From contig NC_080066.1 of the NCBI RefSeq assembly GCF_949987535.1, positions 128,878,335 through 128,942,334 on the forward strand: a stretch of 64,000 nucleotides of DNA, given 5' to 3'. Origin of the DNA: Balaenoptera acutorostrata. Its lineage: Eukaryota; Chordata; Mammalia; Artiodactyla; Balaenopteridae. Every line of letters begins with the position of its first letter. Within the stretch, counting starts at the first letter, position 1. Shown piece after piece: positions 47,941 through 59,129 of this stretch. The translations under genes were made by a program, and so were the position numbers. Below the pieces are notes generated by a model. The model saw only the letters and a list, made by a program, of their open reading frames with translations. It did no database searches and was not told where the DNA came from.

Positions 47941-47942
47941 TA

Positions 47943-48640
47943 ATTCCAGAACTATTACTTCTCTTTATTGTTAATCTTCCATTTTGAATTTCACTTACCA
48001 TTGTTACAAGTTTCTTTGCAATAACTCTACACCAAGGATATTTAGTGACATTTTGTCTTGCTTTATCAGTGAATGTCAACCCAAGGTATATCCATCCATC
48101 CATTCTTTTAAAAGCTGTGCTTTCTGAGAACCATAAGAATCACAACTATTAGCTATACAATTACAATGGCAGAATGTCTTATGACTCCAACAGCAGTTCC
48201 TTCTTTCCTTAGAATTTACCTTGCTTTACATGATTTTTCACCATAAGAATTCAATAAATCTTAAAGACTTACCCCACTTATCCCACTATAATAATGTAAG
48301 AGCACAAATAAGCAATAAAATTTCTGCACTCACTTCCTCTTCAGAGGCCTCATTTCAGAATTACCTCATTTACATGAAAGATGAAGTTCAGATTTCTAAG
48401 CTTAAGTCAAAATTTCTGAATCTTATTGCCTTTCGTCTACTCTTTAATTAAGCCACAGAAATCTCACTGCTCCTCATGGAGCCTTCACTCATTTTCCTCT
48501 TTGTGTTTTTCTCATCCTATTTTGTTTGTTTGGAATTGAAATCTAACTATTTTACAATACAAAACCCCATGCAACTGTCATCTCCATTATAAATCCTTCC
48601 CAAATATCTCAATTAATGGGAAGAGCTCCTTTCTCACAAT
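47943..48640. other. Unassigned sequence
   Basis: About 700 bases with no recognised repeat or gene. Confidence 0.4.
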
Positions 48641-48795
48641 TCTGAAGGTATGTATTTTTTAAAAATTTATTCCACTTATCACATTCTACCTTGTAGCATT
48701 ACACTTTGCATGTATACCATATTTCCTCCCCTAGAAAATAAGTTCTTCGAGAATATTATCCAGCAACACATATGTTTTGTGTATTTTGTGTCAGG
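48641..48795 (+). mobile_element. L2 3' fragment, plus strand (weak)
   Basis: Segments such as 'tattccacttatcacattct', 'ttcctcccctagaaaataag' and 'ttcttcgagaatattatcca' follow the L2 order of 'cacttatcac...tagactgtgagctccttgagg'. Heavily diverged. Confidence 0.5.
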
Positions 48796-49544
48796 TTAAT
48801 ATGGATTGACTTGGCTGAAGGTCTAAGACAATATCCTCAAGCCAAGGATAGAAAGGGAACTGCAGTAGAATGAGCTAATATGTACTCATAACAGGTTTGC
48901 CCTCAGGAGGTTATATAGATTCTTTGAATATGGGGGGCAAAGATAGACACTGAAGTATTAACAGGCACGTAGGAGATACCGAGTGCAATTTTCATCAGCT
49001 CTTATCATCCACACGAAACTTGCAAAGTTTGTAAAGCCTATTTTGGTTGCCTTTCCCAAATATTATTTTCATATTTCCCATGATTCTGTAATTTCCCTCA
49101 ACATACTTTGGACATTGTAAAACCCTATAACTCCATTCAATGATTTAACATTTCCCTTTCACAATATTCAGGAAGAGGATATTTATGAAAAAACAGCTAC
49201 TTAATTTGATAAATAACATGCTGTTTCCTTAATATAATCATGTCAGGTATCATTTAAAAAATTTAGTCTGTTCGTTGTGAAAAAATTTTCACAGAAGTGA
49301 TTAATCATTATAGTGAGACTGTATGGTAGTTACACTAAGTCTTACCTTTTGGAAGCCTTTGGAAAGGTATTTGATGGCTTCACTTAATTTTTCCTCTCTG
49401 GCCACTTTTGACATCTATGCATTCACTGATTTAAGGGAAAAGAAGGATTTGCTACAGGATCGGCTTCCTGAGTTGCGGGTTCTTTAATTTATAGGAAACA
49501 TGAAACTCGTATGGTGAACAGGACTGAGCAACAGTGGAGGGAGG
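48796..49544. other. Unassigned sequence
   Basis: About 750 bases, no recognisable feature. Confidence 0.4.
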
Positions 49545-49815
49545 GCGGCTGTTACAGGATGCATTTTGCCCCCTCGGACCCTGCTATTTCATATGTTGAA
49601 ATCTTAGCCGCCAGTACCTCTGAATGTGACGGTATTTGAAGGCAGGATCTTTAAAGAGGTAATTAATCTTCAATAAAGTATTGCCGTGGGAGAAAAGGTG
49701 AAGTGAAGACTGGCACAGGGAGAAGACAGCCATCTATAAGCCAAAGAGAATTTCTGTTGTTTAAGCCACCTCATCTGCGGTACTTTGCTATGGAAGCCCT
49801 AGTAAACTAATCCAG
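49545..49815 (+). mobile_element. Old MaLR-like LTR, internally deleted
   Basis: Start-side phrases 'tatgttgaaatcttagccgc' and 'cagtacctctgaatgtgacg' are followed by 'ctttaaagaggtaattaatc', 'gagaagacagccatctataa', 'atttctgttgtttaagccac' and the end 'gccctagtaaactaatcc'. This order fits an ERVL-MaLR-type LTR with a missing middle. Family-level name is uncertain. It has no coding capacity. Confidence 0.65.
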
Positions 49816-50593
49816 TAGCCTTTTGGAGCTAAATACTGTGGTACAGTTAGAATTACTCTTTTTTAAAAAAGGTAGTTTACAATTCAAATAAACTGCTGCA
49901 TTTATGCACAATAAGCACACAGCTGGCAAACCTGGTTTGAAATAGAAAATAAAATGACTGGCCAGAAAAGGGAACATTTAGGCAATCAGGTGTCTTTATA
50001 CATGAAATCTTCTAAATGGGATTCAGTATTTTCCTTCAGCCTCTGCTCTTCCATTTACTAGGCTTTGAAAAAAATGCTAAGCCTCACCAATAAAAGTCTT
50101 GGAGAAATATCACTGTCCATGTTGACACCAAGGACACATGAAACCCAAACACTAATGCTATTAAGGATCACTCAGTCTCTTGGTTCACTCCTCATCTCCA
50201 ATAAATCTGCATTCACTAAATAGTGAGACTTTGCTGCCTGCACAGCAGACAATCAATGAAGCACTATATAGATTTAATCATGTACTAACTAGAAATTGAG
50301 TTAGGCCGATAACGACTTGATTTTTGTAGCTCCTTAGATACATGTTATATATCCTCCAAATTTACCAGGAGCTCATTTACTTTTTAGACTCAAACAACAA
50401 TAACAATGGCAGCAACAAAATAAAAACAGTCTTCTCTCCCAAGGCTTTTGGAGATAATGATTAAAAGTTAAACTGATACAGATATGCTTTGTGATCATGA
50501 CATCATCTGTATTTATCATCTCAAGTATGTGGTATTGAGAGTGTTATTAATTTTTACTTACCAGGCATCATATAGTCTCCAGTACTACATTAA
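49816..50593. other. Unassigned sequence
   Basis: About 780 bases, no recognisable feature. Confidence 0.4.
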
Positions 50594-51010
50594 TTTTTTT
50601 TTTTTTTTGGTAAGAACTTAATTGTTCAGGAGATCTACCTTCCTAACAAACTTGTAAGTGCACAACATGGTATTGTGAATTATAGATACAGTGTTGTTCA
50701 GTAGATCTCTAGAACTTATTCATCTTGCATAACTAAAACTTTATACCTGTTGAACAGCAACTCCTCATTTCCCTTTCCCCCAGCCTTTGGCAACCACCAT
50801 TCTACTCTCTGTTTCTATGAGTCTCTTTTATATCTCATGTAAGTGGAATTATGCAGTATCCGTCCTTCTGTGACCGGCATATTTCATTTAGCATAATGTC
50901 CTCAAGGTTCATCCGTATTGTTGCATATGGCAGGATCACATTTTCTTTATGCTTTCATCCATTGATGGACAGTGGACATTTAGGTTGTTTCCGTATCCTG
51001 GCTGTTGTGA
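50594..51010 (-). mobile_element. L1 3' end, 5'-truncated, minus strand
   Basis: Begins at the left with a T-run (50594-50608, the A-tail in reverse). It continues through 'tgaattatagatacagtgtt', 'ctttggcaaccaccattcta', 'agcataatgtcctcaaggtt' and 'tttaggttgtttccgtatcc', the antisense order of an older L1 3' UTR and ORF2 end. It stops abruptly near 51010. No clear target duplication. Confidence 0.85.
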
Positions 51011-51144
51011 CTTAATGAATTCTCAAAAACTAATACTAGTATTTTGTAATGGTTTCAATCAGTTTTGAAAGAGAGCAATAATTTTTGTTTTAAATATTAA
51101 AATTACAGTATATTTACATGGCACAGTATACACTGCTTACTTAA

Positions 51145-51330
51145 GTATACGGACTGCCCTAGAGGCAGGCTGCCTATGTTCAGAGCCTGACTCTGCCACT
51201 TACAGTTGGGTAAGATACTGAATCTTTCTATGTCTCAAATGTCTACCTGTAAATGTGGCTGATAATAGTTCTTATCGTAGGAGTGATGGGAGAATTAAGT
51301 TATCAAAAAGTATTTAGAAAAGTGATTTAT
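51145..51330 (+). mobile_element. MIR SINE fragment
   Basis: Tracks MIR from the tRNA-like part into the core: 'ctgcctatgttcagagcctg', 'actctgccacttacagttgg', 'tgtctacctgtaaatgtggc' and 'gagaattaagttatcaaaaa'. Diverged. Confidence 0.8.
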
Positions 51331-51455
51331 ATAAATAATTATATAAATACATAATAATTATATAAATATTATTACTTTATTGATATTATTAGTTTACAGA
51401 TTCATTTCCTGTTTTCCTAGACTGAAAAATGCATCACTTAAAAAGTAAAGGTACA

Positions 51456-51761
51456 GGGGCTTCCCTGGTGACGCAGTGGTTGAGAGTCTGCCTGCCAGTG
51501 CAGGGGACACGGGTTCGAGCCCTGGTCTGGGAGGATCCCGCATGCCGCAGAGCGGCTGGGCCCATGAGCCACAATTACTGAGCATGCGCGTCTGGAGCCT
51601 GTGCTCGGCAACAAGAGAGGCCGCGATAGTGAGAGGCCCGCGCACCGCAATGAAGAGTGGCCCCCACTTGCCACAACTAGAGAAAGACCTCGCACAGAAA
51701 CGAAGACCCAACACAACCAAAATAAATAAAATAAATAAATTAATATTTAAAAAAAAAAAAC
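51456..51761 (+). mobile_element. CHR-type tRNA-derived SINE, plus strand
   Basis: Same family as 41833-42143. It has the GGGGCTTCCCTGGTGACGCAG start, the B box-like GGGTTCGAGCCCTGG and the body 'gtggcccccacttgccacaa', ending in an A-rich tail. Target duplication AAAAAGTAAAGGTACA at 51440-51455 and AAAAAGTAAAGTTACA at 51762-51777 (15 of 16 match). Confidence 0.95.
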
Positions 51762-51884
51762 AAAAAGTAAAGTTACAAAACCTAAAACCAAAATGCAAAT
51801 TCATTTTCCACCAATAAGTTTGCAAACTATAAATGCTAATAAAGGACATTACTATAGACATTTTAATAGAGATGATTAAAAGCA

Positions 51885-52115
51885 GAGTTAAATTCAGATT
51901 GACCTGAGTTAAAGGCCCGTTCATACTTCTTATCATCTGTGTGACCTTTAGCAAGTTACAAAAGTTTTCTGAACCTACATTTCCTTATTTACTAAAGATA
52001 AAATTATGATGTACATGTCATAGGGTTGCTGGGGAATTAAATAACTTAATGTTTGTATACTTTACTGTTGTATCATGCCTGGAAGATAGTAAGTCCTCAG
52101 TACATTTTGGTTTTC
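51885..52115 (+). mobile_element. MIR SINE fragment
   Basis: MIR core phrases 'catctgtgtgacctttagca', 'agttacaaaagttttctgaa', 'catagggttgctggggaatt' and 'gcctggaagatagtaagtcc' in order, ending at the typical 'cagtacattttgg' tail. Confidence 0.82.
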
Positions 52116-52139
52116 AATGTTGCTTTATTACTATTATTT

Positions 52140-52700
52140 TCTGATTATCTATTACCTAAACACCACAAAACTTGATGGCTCAAAGCAATGATTTATTTTC
52201 TATCGCTCATGGTTCTGTGTGTTGACTGAGCTCATTGGAATAGTTCCCACTTGGAGCCCCTCATGTGGTTCCAATCAGTTGGCAGCTGGGCTGGAATTGT
52301 TTGAAAGTTACACTGGGATAGACATCTAAGATGATTTCTTCTAGATTCACACATGTATTGTTCCTCATTTACAGTATCAGGAATACTGTATTAGCCAAGC
52401 ATCTCTCTCTCCATTTGAACTTTCCCCTTGGTAGCTTGAACTTCTTGCAACATGGCAGTCTCAGGATAGATGGGCTTCTCAAGTGGAGGCTGGCTTCCCA
52501 TGGGATAAGAAACCTGAGGCCAAGGAATAAGCTATAACAATATTTTAAACCAGCTATGGAAGCCACACAATATCATGTGAACCTCATTCTCTTTGATACA
52601 AATGAGTTATAGAACCATCCTCGATTCAAGGGGAGGAAACTCTATGAAAGTATGAAAACTAGGAGGTGAGATTCATGAGGGGTGGGTAACCTTGAAAGTA
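52140..52700 (+). mobile_element. Ancient LTR-like interspersed repeat (family uncertain)
   Basis: Phrases 'caaaacttgatggctcaaag', 'gatttattttctatcgctca', 'agttggcagctgggctggaa', 'catggcagtctcaggataga' and 'attcaaggggaggaaactct' follow the order of a widespread old mammalian LTR-type repeat. I am not certain which family. Open frames inside it look like chance. Confidence 0.5.
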
Positions 52701-52982
52701 GAACTGCAACATTATTATCTCTATGATCACTATTATTATCATCCACATGGTCCTCACTATCATCATCTATTCTTTTTTTTAATTTTTATTTTTTATACTG
52801 CAGGTTCTTATTAGGCGTCAATTTTATACACATCAGTGTATACATGTCAATCCCAATCGCCCAATTCAGCACACCACCATCCCCACCCCACCACAGTTTT
52901 CCCCCCTTGGTGTCCATATGTCCATTCTCTACATCTGTGTCTCAACTTCTGCCCTGCAAACCGGCTCATCTGTACCATTTTT

Positions 52983-55900
52983 CTAGGTTCCACGTACATG
53001 CATTAATATATGATATTTGTTTTTCTCTTTCTGACTTACTTCAGTCTGTATGACAGTCTCTAGATCCATCCACTTCTCAACAAATGACTCAGTTTCGTTC
53101 CTTTTTATGGCTGAGTAATATTCCATTGTATATATGTGCCACAACTTCTTGATCCATTCGTCTGTTGATGGGCATTTAGGTTGCTTCCATGACCTGGCTA
53201 TTGTAAATAGTGCTGCAATGAACATTCGGGTGCATGTGTCTTTTTGAATTACGGTTTTCTCTGGGTATATGCTCAGTAGTGGGATTGCTGGGTCATATAG
53301 TAATTCTATTTTTAGTTTTTTAAGGAACCTCCATATTGTTCTCCATAGTGGCTGTATCAATTTACATTCCCACCAACAGTGCAAGAGGGTTCCCTTTTCT
53401 CCACACCCTCTCCAGAATTTGTTGTTTGTAGATTTTCTGATGATGCCCATTCTAACAGGAGTGAGGTGATACCTCATTGTAGTTTTGATTTGCATTTCTC
53501 TAATAATTAGTGATGTTGAGCATCTTTTCATGTGCTTCATGGCCGTCTGTATGTCTTCTTTGGAGAAATGTCTATTTAGGTCTTCTGCGCATTTTTGGAT
53601 TGGGGTGTTTGTTTCTTTAATATTGAGCTGAATGACCTGTTTATATATTTGGGAGATTAATCCTTTGTCCGTTGATTCGTTTGCAAATATTTTCTCCCAT
53701 TCTGAGGGTTGTCTTTTCGTCTTGTTTATGGTTTCCTTTGCTGTGCAAAAGCTTTGAAGTTTCATTAGGTCTCATTTGTTTATTTTTGTTTTTCTTTCCA
53801 TTACTCTAGGAGGTGGATCAAAAAAGATCTTGCTGTGATTTATGTCAAAGAGTGTTCTTCCTATGTTTTCCTCTAAGAGTTTTATAGTGTCCAGTCTTAT
53901 ATTTAGGTCTCTAATCCATTTTGAGTTTATTTTTGTGTATGGTGTTAGGGAGTATTCTAATTTCATTCTTTTACATGTAGCTGTCCAGTTTTCCCAGCAC
54001 CACTTATTGAAGAGACTGTCTTTTCTCCATTGTATATCTTTGCCTCCTTTGTCATAGATTAGTTGACCATAGGTGTGTGGATTTATCTCTGGGCTTTCTA
54101 TCTTGTTCCATTGATCTATGTTTCTGTTTTTGTGCCAGTACCATATTGTCTTGATTACTGTAGCTTTGTAGTATAGTCTGAAGTCAGGGAGTCTGATTCC
54201 TCCAGCTCCATTTTTTTCCCTCAAGACTGCTTTGGCTATTCGGGGTCTTTTGTGACTCCATACAAATTTTAAGATGATTTGTTCTAGCTCCGTAAAAAAT
54301 GCCATTGGTAATTTGATAGGGATTGCATTGAATCTGTATATTGCTTTGGGTAGTATACTCATTTTCACAACATTGATTCTTCCAATCCAAGAACATGGTA
54401 TATCTCTCCATCTGTTGGTATCATCTTTAATTTCTTTCATCAGTGTCTTACAGTTTTCTGCATACAGGACTTTTGTCTCCCTAGGTAGGTTTATTCCTAG
54501 GTATTTTATTCTTTTTGTTGCAGTGGTAAATGCGAGTGTTTCCATAATTTCTCTTTCAGATTTTTCATCATTAGTGTATAGGAATGCAAGAGATTTCTGT
54601 GCATTAATTTTGTATCCTGCAACTTTACCATATTCATTAATTAGCTCTAGCAGTTTTCTGGTGGCAGTTTTAGGATTCTCTATGTATAGTATCATGTCAT
54701 CCACAAACAGTGACAATTTTACTTCTTATTTTCCAATTTGTATTCCTTTTATTTCTTTTTCTTCTCTGATTGCCGTGGCTAGGACTTCCAGAACTATGTT
54801 GAATAATAGTGGTGAGAGTGGACATCCTTGTCTCATTCCTGATCTTAGAGGAAATGCTTTCAGTTTTACACCATTGAGAATGATGTTTGCTGTGGGTTTG
54901 TCATATATGGCCTTTATTATGTTGAGGTAGGTTCCCTCTATGCCCACTTTCTGGAGAGTTTTTATCATAAATGGGTGTTGAATTTTGTCAAAAGCTTTTT
55001 CTGCATCTATTGAGATGATCATATGGTTTTTATTCTTCAATTTGTTAATATGGTGTATCACATTGCTTGATTTGTGTATATTGAAGAATCCTTGCATCCC
55101 TGGGATAAATCCCACTTGATTGTGGTGTATGATCCTTTTAATGTGTTGTTGGATTCTGTTTGCTAGTATTTTGTTGAGGATTTTTGCATCTATATTCATC
55201 AGTGATATTGGTCTGTAATTTTCTTTTTTTGTAGTGTCTTTGTCTGGTTTTGGTATCAGGGTGATGGTGGCCTCATAGAATGAGTTTGGGAGTGTTCCTT
55301 CCTCTGCAATTTTTTGGAAGAGTTTGAGAAGGATAGGTGTTAGCTCTTCTCTAAATGTTTGATAGAATTCACCTGTGAAGCCATCTGGTCCTGGACTTTT
55401 GTTTGTTGGAAGATTTTTAATCACAGTTTCAATTTCATTACTTGTGATTGGTCTGTTCATATTTTCTATTTCTTCCTGGTTCAGTCTTGGAAGGTTATAC
55501 CTTTCTAAAAATTTGTCCATTTCTTCCAGGTTGTCCATTTTATTGGCATAAAGTTGCTTGTAGTAGTCTCTTAGGATGCTTTGTATTTCTGCGGTGTCTG
55601 TTATAACTTCTCCTTTTTCATTTCTGATTTTATTGATTTGAGTCCTCTCCCTCTTTTTCTTGATGAGTCTGGCTAATGGCTTATCAATTTTGTTTATCTT
55701 CTCAAAGAACCAACTTTTAGTTTTATTGATCTTTGCTATTGTTTTCTTTGTTTCTATTTCATTTATTTCTGCTCTGATCTTTATGATTTCTTTCCTTCTG
55801 CTAACTTTGGGTTTTGTTTGTTCTTCTTTCTCTAGTTTCTTTAGGTGTAAGATTAGATTGTTTACTTGAGATTTTTCTTGTTTCTTGAGGTAGGCTTGTA

Positions 55901-56801
55901 TAGCTATAAACTTCCCTCTTAGAACTGCTTTTGCTGCATCCCATAGGTTTTGGGTTGTCGTGTTTTCATTGTCATTTGTCTCTAGGTATTTTTTGATTTC
56001 CTCTCTGATTTCTTCAGTGATCTCTTGGTTATTTAGTAACGTATTGTTTAGCCTCCATGTGTTTGTCTTTTTTACGTTTTTTTCCCTGTAATTCCTTTCT
56101 AATCTCATAGCGTTGTGGTCAGAAAAGATGCTTGATATGATTTCAATTTTCTTAAATTTACTGAGGCTTGATTTGTGACCCAAGATGTGATCTATCCTGG
56201 AGAATGTTCCGTGCGCACTTGAGAAGAACGTGTAATCTGCTGTTTTTGGATGGAATGTCCTATATATATCAATTAAATCTATCTGGTCTATTGTGTCATT
56301 TAAAGCTTCTGTTTCCTTATTCATTTTCATTTTGGATGATCTGTCCATTGGTGTAAGTGAGGTGTTAAAGTCCCCCACTATTATTGTGTTACTGTCGATT
56401 TCCTCTTTTATAGCTGTTAGCATTTGCCTTATGTATTGAGGTGCTCCTATGTTGGGTGCATATATATTTATAATTGTTATATCTTCTTCTTGGATTGATC
56501 CCTTGATCATTATGTAGTGTCCTTCCTTGTCTTTTGTAACATTCTTTATTTTAAAGTCTATTTTATCTGATATGAGTACAGCTACTCCAGCTTTCTTTTG
56601 ATTTCCATTTGCATGGAATATCTTTTTCCATCCCCTCACTTTCAGTCTGTATGTGTCCCTAGGTCTAAAGTGGGTCTCTTGTAGACAGCATATATATGGG
56701 TCTTGTTTTTCTATCCATTCAGCCAATCTATGTCTTTTGGTTGGGGCATTTAATCCATTCACGTTTAAGGTAATTATCAATATGTATGTTCCTATGACCA
56801 T
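52983..56801 (-). pseudogene. L1 ORF2p with two in-frame stops
   Basis: Spans 1,273 codons including the stop, the same length expected for the repaired length of the plus-strand ORF2. The first part (56801-54729) is open for 691 codons and holds the endonuclease (LQETHF, VGDFNT, SDHNAM) and the RT blocks through [16 protein letters not shown] at 54726-54728 replaces a Glu codon just before the RT catalytic box. A TGA at 53772-53774 replaces the Trp of NKWDLMK. The catalytic box reads FVDD (54696-54707) where the plus-strand copy has FADD. The C-terminal cysteine motif ([18 protein letters not shown]) has Phe for the first Cys. The gene is dead as read. Confidence 0.92.
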
Positions 56802-56859
56802 TTTCTTAATTGTTTTGGGTTTGTTTTTGTACGTCCTTTTCTTCTCTTGTGTTTCCCAC

Positions 56860-57817
56860 TTAGAGAAGTTCCTTTAGCATTTGTTGTAGTGCTGGTTTGG
56901 TGGTGCTGAATTCTCGTAGCTTTTGCTTGTCTGTAAAGTTTTTGATTTCTCCATCAAATCTAAATGAGATCCTTGCCGGGTAGAGTAATCTTGGTTGTAG
57001 GTTCTTCCCTTTCATCACTTTAAGTATATCATGCCACTCCCTTCTGGCTTGTGGAGTTTCTGCTGAGAAATCAGCTGTTAACCTTATGGGAGTTCCCTTG
57101 TATGTTATTTGTCATTTTTCCCTTGCTGCTTTCAATAATTTTTCTTTGTCTTTAATTTTTGCCACTTTGATTACTATGTGTCTCGGCGTGTTTCTCCTTG
57201 GGTTTATCCTGTATGGGACTCTCTGTGTTTCCTGGACTTGGGTGGCTATTTCCTTTCCCATGTTAGGGAAGTTTTCGACTATAATCTCTTCAAATATTTT
57301 CTCTGGTCCTTTCTCTCTCTCTTCTCCTTCTGGGACCCCTATAATGCAAATGTTGTTGTGTTTAATGTTGTCCCAGGGGTCTCTTAGGCTGTCTTCATTT
57401 CTTTTCATTCTTTTTTCTTTATTCTGTTCTGCAGCAGTGAATTCCACCATTCTGTCTTCCAGGTCACTTATCCGTTCTTCTGCCTCAGTTATTCTGCTAT
57501 TGATTCCTTCTAGTGTAGTTTTCATTTCAGTTATTGTATTGTTCATCTCTGTTTGTTTGTTCTTTAATTCTTCTAGGTCTTTGTTAAACATTTCTGGCAT
57601 CTTCTCGATCTTTGCCTCCATTCTTAGGATGGATCCGAGGATCCATGGAGGATCCAATGGAGGATCCTCCATTCCAGGATCCGAGGTCCTGGATCATCTT
57701 CACTATCATTATTCTGAATTCTTTTTCTGGAAGGTTGCGTATCTCCACTTCATTTAGTTGTTTTTCTGGGGTTTTTTCTTGTTCCTTCATCTGGTACATA
57801 GCCCTCTGCCTTTTCAG
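56860..57817 (-). pseudogene. L1 ORF1p, broken by an insertion and a stop
   Basis: Compared with the intact 297-aa ORF1, this copy has three lesions. The expected start codon reads CTG (57815-57817 in reverse), leaving a later in-frame ATG at 57797-57799. An insertion of roughly 64 bases rich in GGATCC (about 57627-57690) shifts the frame inside the coiled-coil region. A TGA at 57112-57114 truncates the C-terminal domain just before the QITYKG segment. The RRM-like part (NICIIGVPEGEE, FPNMGKEI, YRINPRRNTPRHI) is still readable in the 57112-57672 frame. Confidence 0.88.
57627..57690. repeat. GGATCC-rich palindromic block inside L1 ORF1
   Basis: Five GGATCC hexamers start at 57631, 57639, 57650, 57662 and 57677. 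The segment 57656-57673 (AATGGAGGATCCTCCATT) is a perfect 18-bp palindrome. The plus-strand L1 has no such block here; its sequence passes directly from ATGATCC to the next coiled-coil codons. It is probably a local duplication or template-switch product. Confidence 0.9.
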
Positions 57818-58054
57818 CTTGTCTGTCTTTCTGTGAGTGTGGTTTTTGTTCCACAGGCTGCAGTATTGTAGTTTTTCTTGCTTCTGCTGTCTGCCCTCTG
57901 GTGGTTGAGGCTATCTAAGAGGCTTGATGGGAGGCTCTGGTGGTGGGTAGAGCTGACTGTTGCTGTCTCATCATCTATTCTTGATTTAACTATAGCTTGT
58001 TTCAATCTTGAGGAAAACACAAGAGAAAATGTTAGTACTTTTAAACCATCAATT

Positions 58055-58400
58055 ACCTTCCACCAAAAAAATTTTACTTCTGAGACCTATTCTAAGGGAA
58101 TAATCCAAAAGAATGAAAAATAATTTATTTGTAGAGACATTTGTCTTTCAGATAGATAAAGCTGAAAAAAATGAGAATGACTCAATTAAAGGTAATTAAG
58201 TAAATTAAGACATTTATTGAAGAAAAATGTTAACCAACCATTAGAAATGATATTTTAAAGGGTATTTAAAATAACATCTGCTTATGTTATCACACTACAT
58301 ACATATATATGTGTGTGTGTGTATGTGCATTATATATACATTTAGAACCAATAAAGAAACATAAATACTGAGGCAGATTGGAAGAAAATAACCGATATAG
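58055..58400 (+). mobile_element. Ancient L1 (L1M-type) fragment, plus strand
   Basis: Follows old L1 ORF2/3' order: 'acctattctaagggaataat', 'ccaaaagaatgaaaaataat', 'accattagaaatgatatttt', 'ttatcacactacatacatat' and 'gattggaagaaaataaccga'. A TG/TA microsatellite (58296-58340) has grown inside it. The young minus-strand L1 landed just upstream. Confidence 0.7.
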
Positions 58401-59129
58401 CAATATTGGTAAATTAGTTAGTGAAATTTTCAACTCCCAGTTCCGTCTCATATTTTGGGGCCAAATTATCTGTCCTTTCATATTTTACTAGACTGCCATT
58501 CAGAACTCTTTTCCTACACTATTTCCATCTCATACTCAGTAATTCAGCACTACTAAATTACTTGTAGATTTTTGGATGCACCTTATTAATATCAGTAACA
58601 GAGATCTTTGGTGCCACTTCATATCCTTTGGCCCACTTCTAATTTCACCTGTAGATGCCATGGACAGTTTTGTTAGAGTTCATCTGGCACTGTCAGTACA
58701 TCAATCATAAGTGGCTTATCTTTATGCTTTACTCCAAGATTTTTTCTAGTGCCATGGGTGCCATCTTAACCCACACACAAGCACAGCCAGAGAGTTAGGG
58801 GACTAAACATTTCTGAAGCAAGTCTCTGTCACTAGGGTCACAGGGAGGCATTCTATTCTTTTCCTAAGAAGGTCCTGGCAGAATCAAGCTCCTATTTCTC
58901 ACAGCAGTCATTTAATTACTGCAGTCTAATATCATCTCTCTCATTCCAGTACCTCGTTCCTTCATCTTGGACCATTTTCCAAGTATTAATAATATACCTC
59001 CTCAAAATTCCTAATCTCAGTCTGTTTCTCAAGGATCCTAATGTATGACTTGTTCCCATGCTTTTGGTGTCCTATTCTCTCTACTAAGTTTGAAGATTCA
59101 TCACTGCAATACAACCTTCTCCTTAACTT
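58401..59129. other. Unassigned sequence
   Basis: About 730 bases. The style ('ggcccacttctaatttcacc', 'gatgccatggacagttttgt') suggests an old repeat, but I cannot name it. Confidence 0.35.

Larger units (their letters stand above)
52775..57968 (-). mobile_element. Young L1, minus strand, 5' UTR truncated
   Basis: A 5.2-kb L1 on the minus strand: 3' UTR (52775-52982), ORF2 (52983-56801), ORF1 (56860-57817) and only about 150 bases of 5' UTR (57818-57968). A perfect 15-bp duplication, TCATCATCTATTCTT, at 52760-52774 and 57969-57983 marks the ends. ORF2 is in one frame with two nonsense codons. ORF1 has an insertion and a stop. Its 3' UTR and its short 5' UTR segment differ from those of the plus-strand L1, although the ORF2s are closely similar. 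It is therefore another subfamily or a recombinant lineage. Confidence 0.95.

Noticed and set aside
54274..54930. 218-codon plus-strand open frame
   Set aside because: Antisense shadow of the L1 ORF2 on the minus strand.
57086..57757. 223-codon plus-strand open frame
   Set aside because: Antisense shadow of L1 ORF1, extended by the GGATCC insertion.
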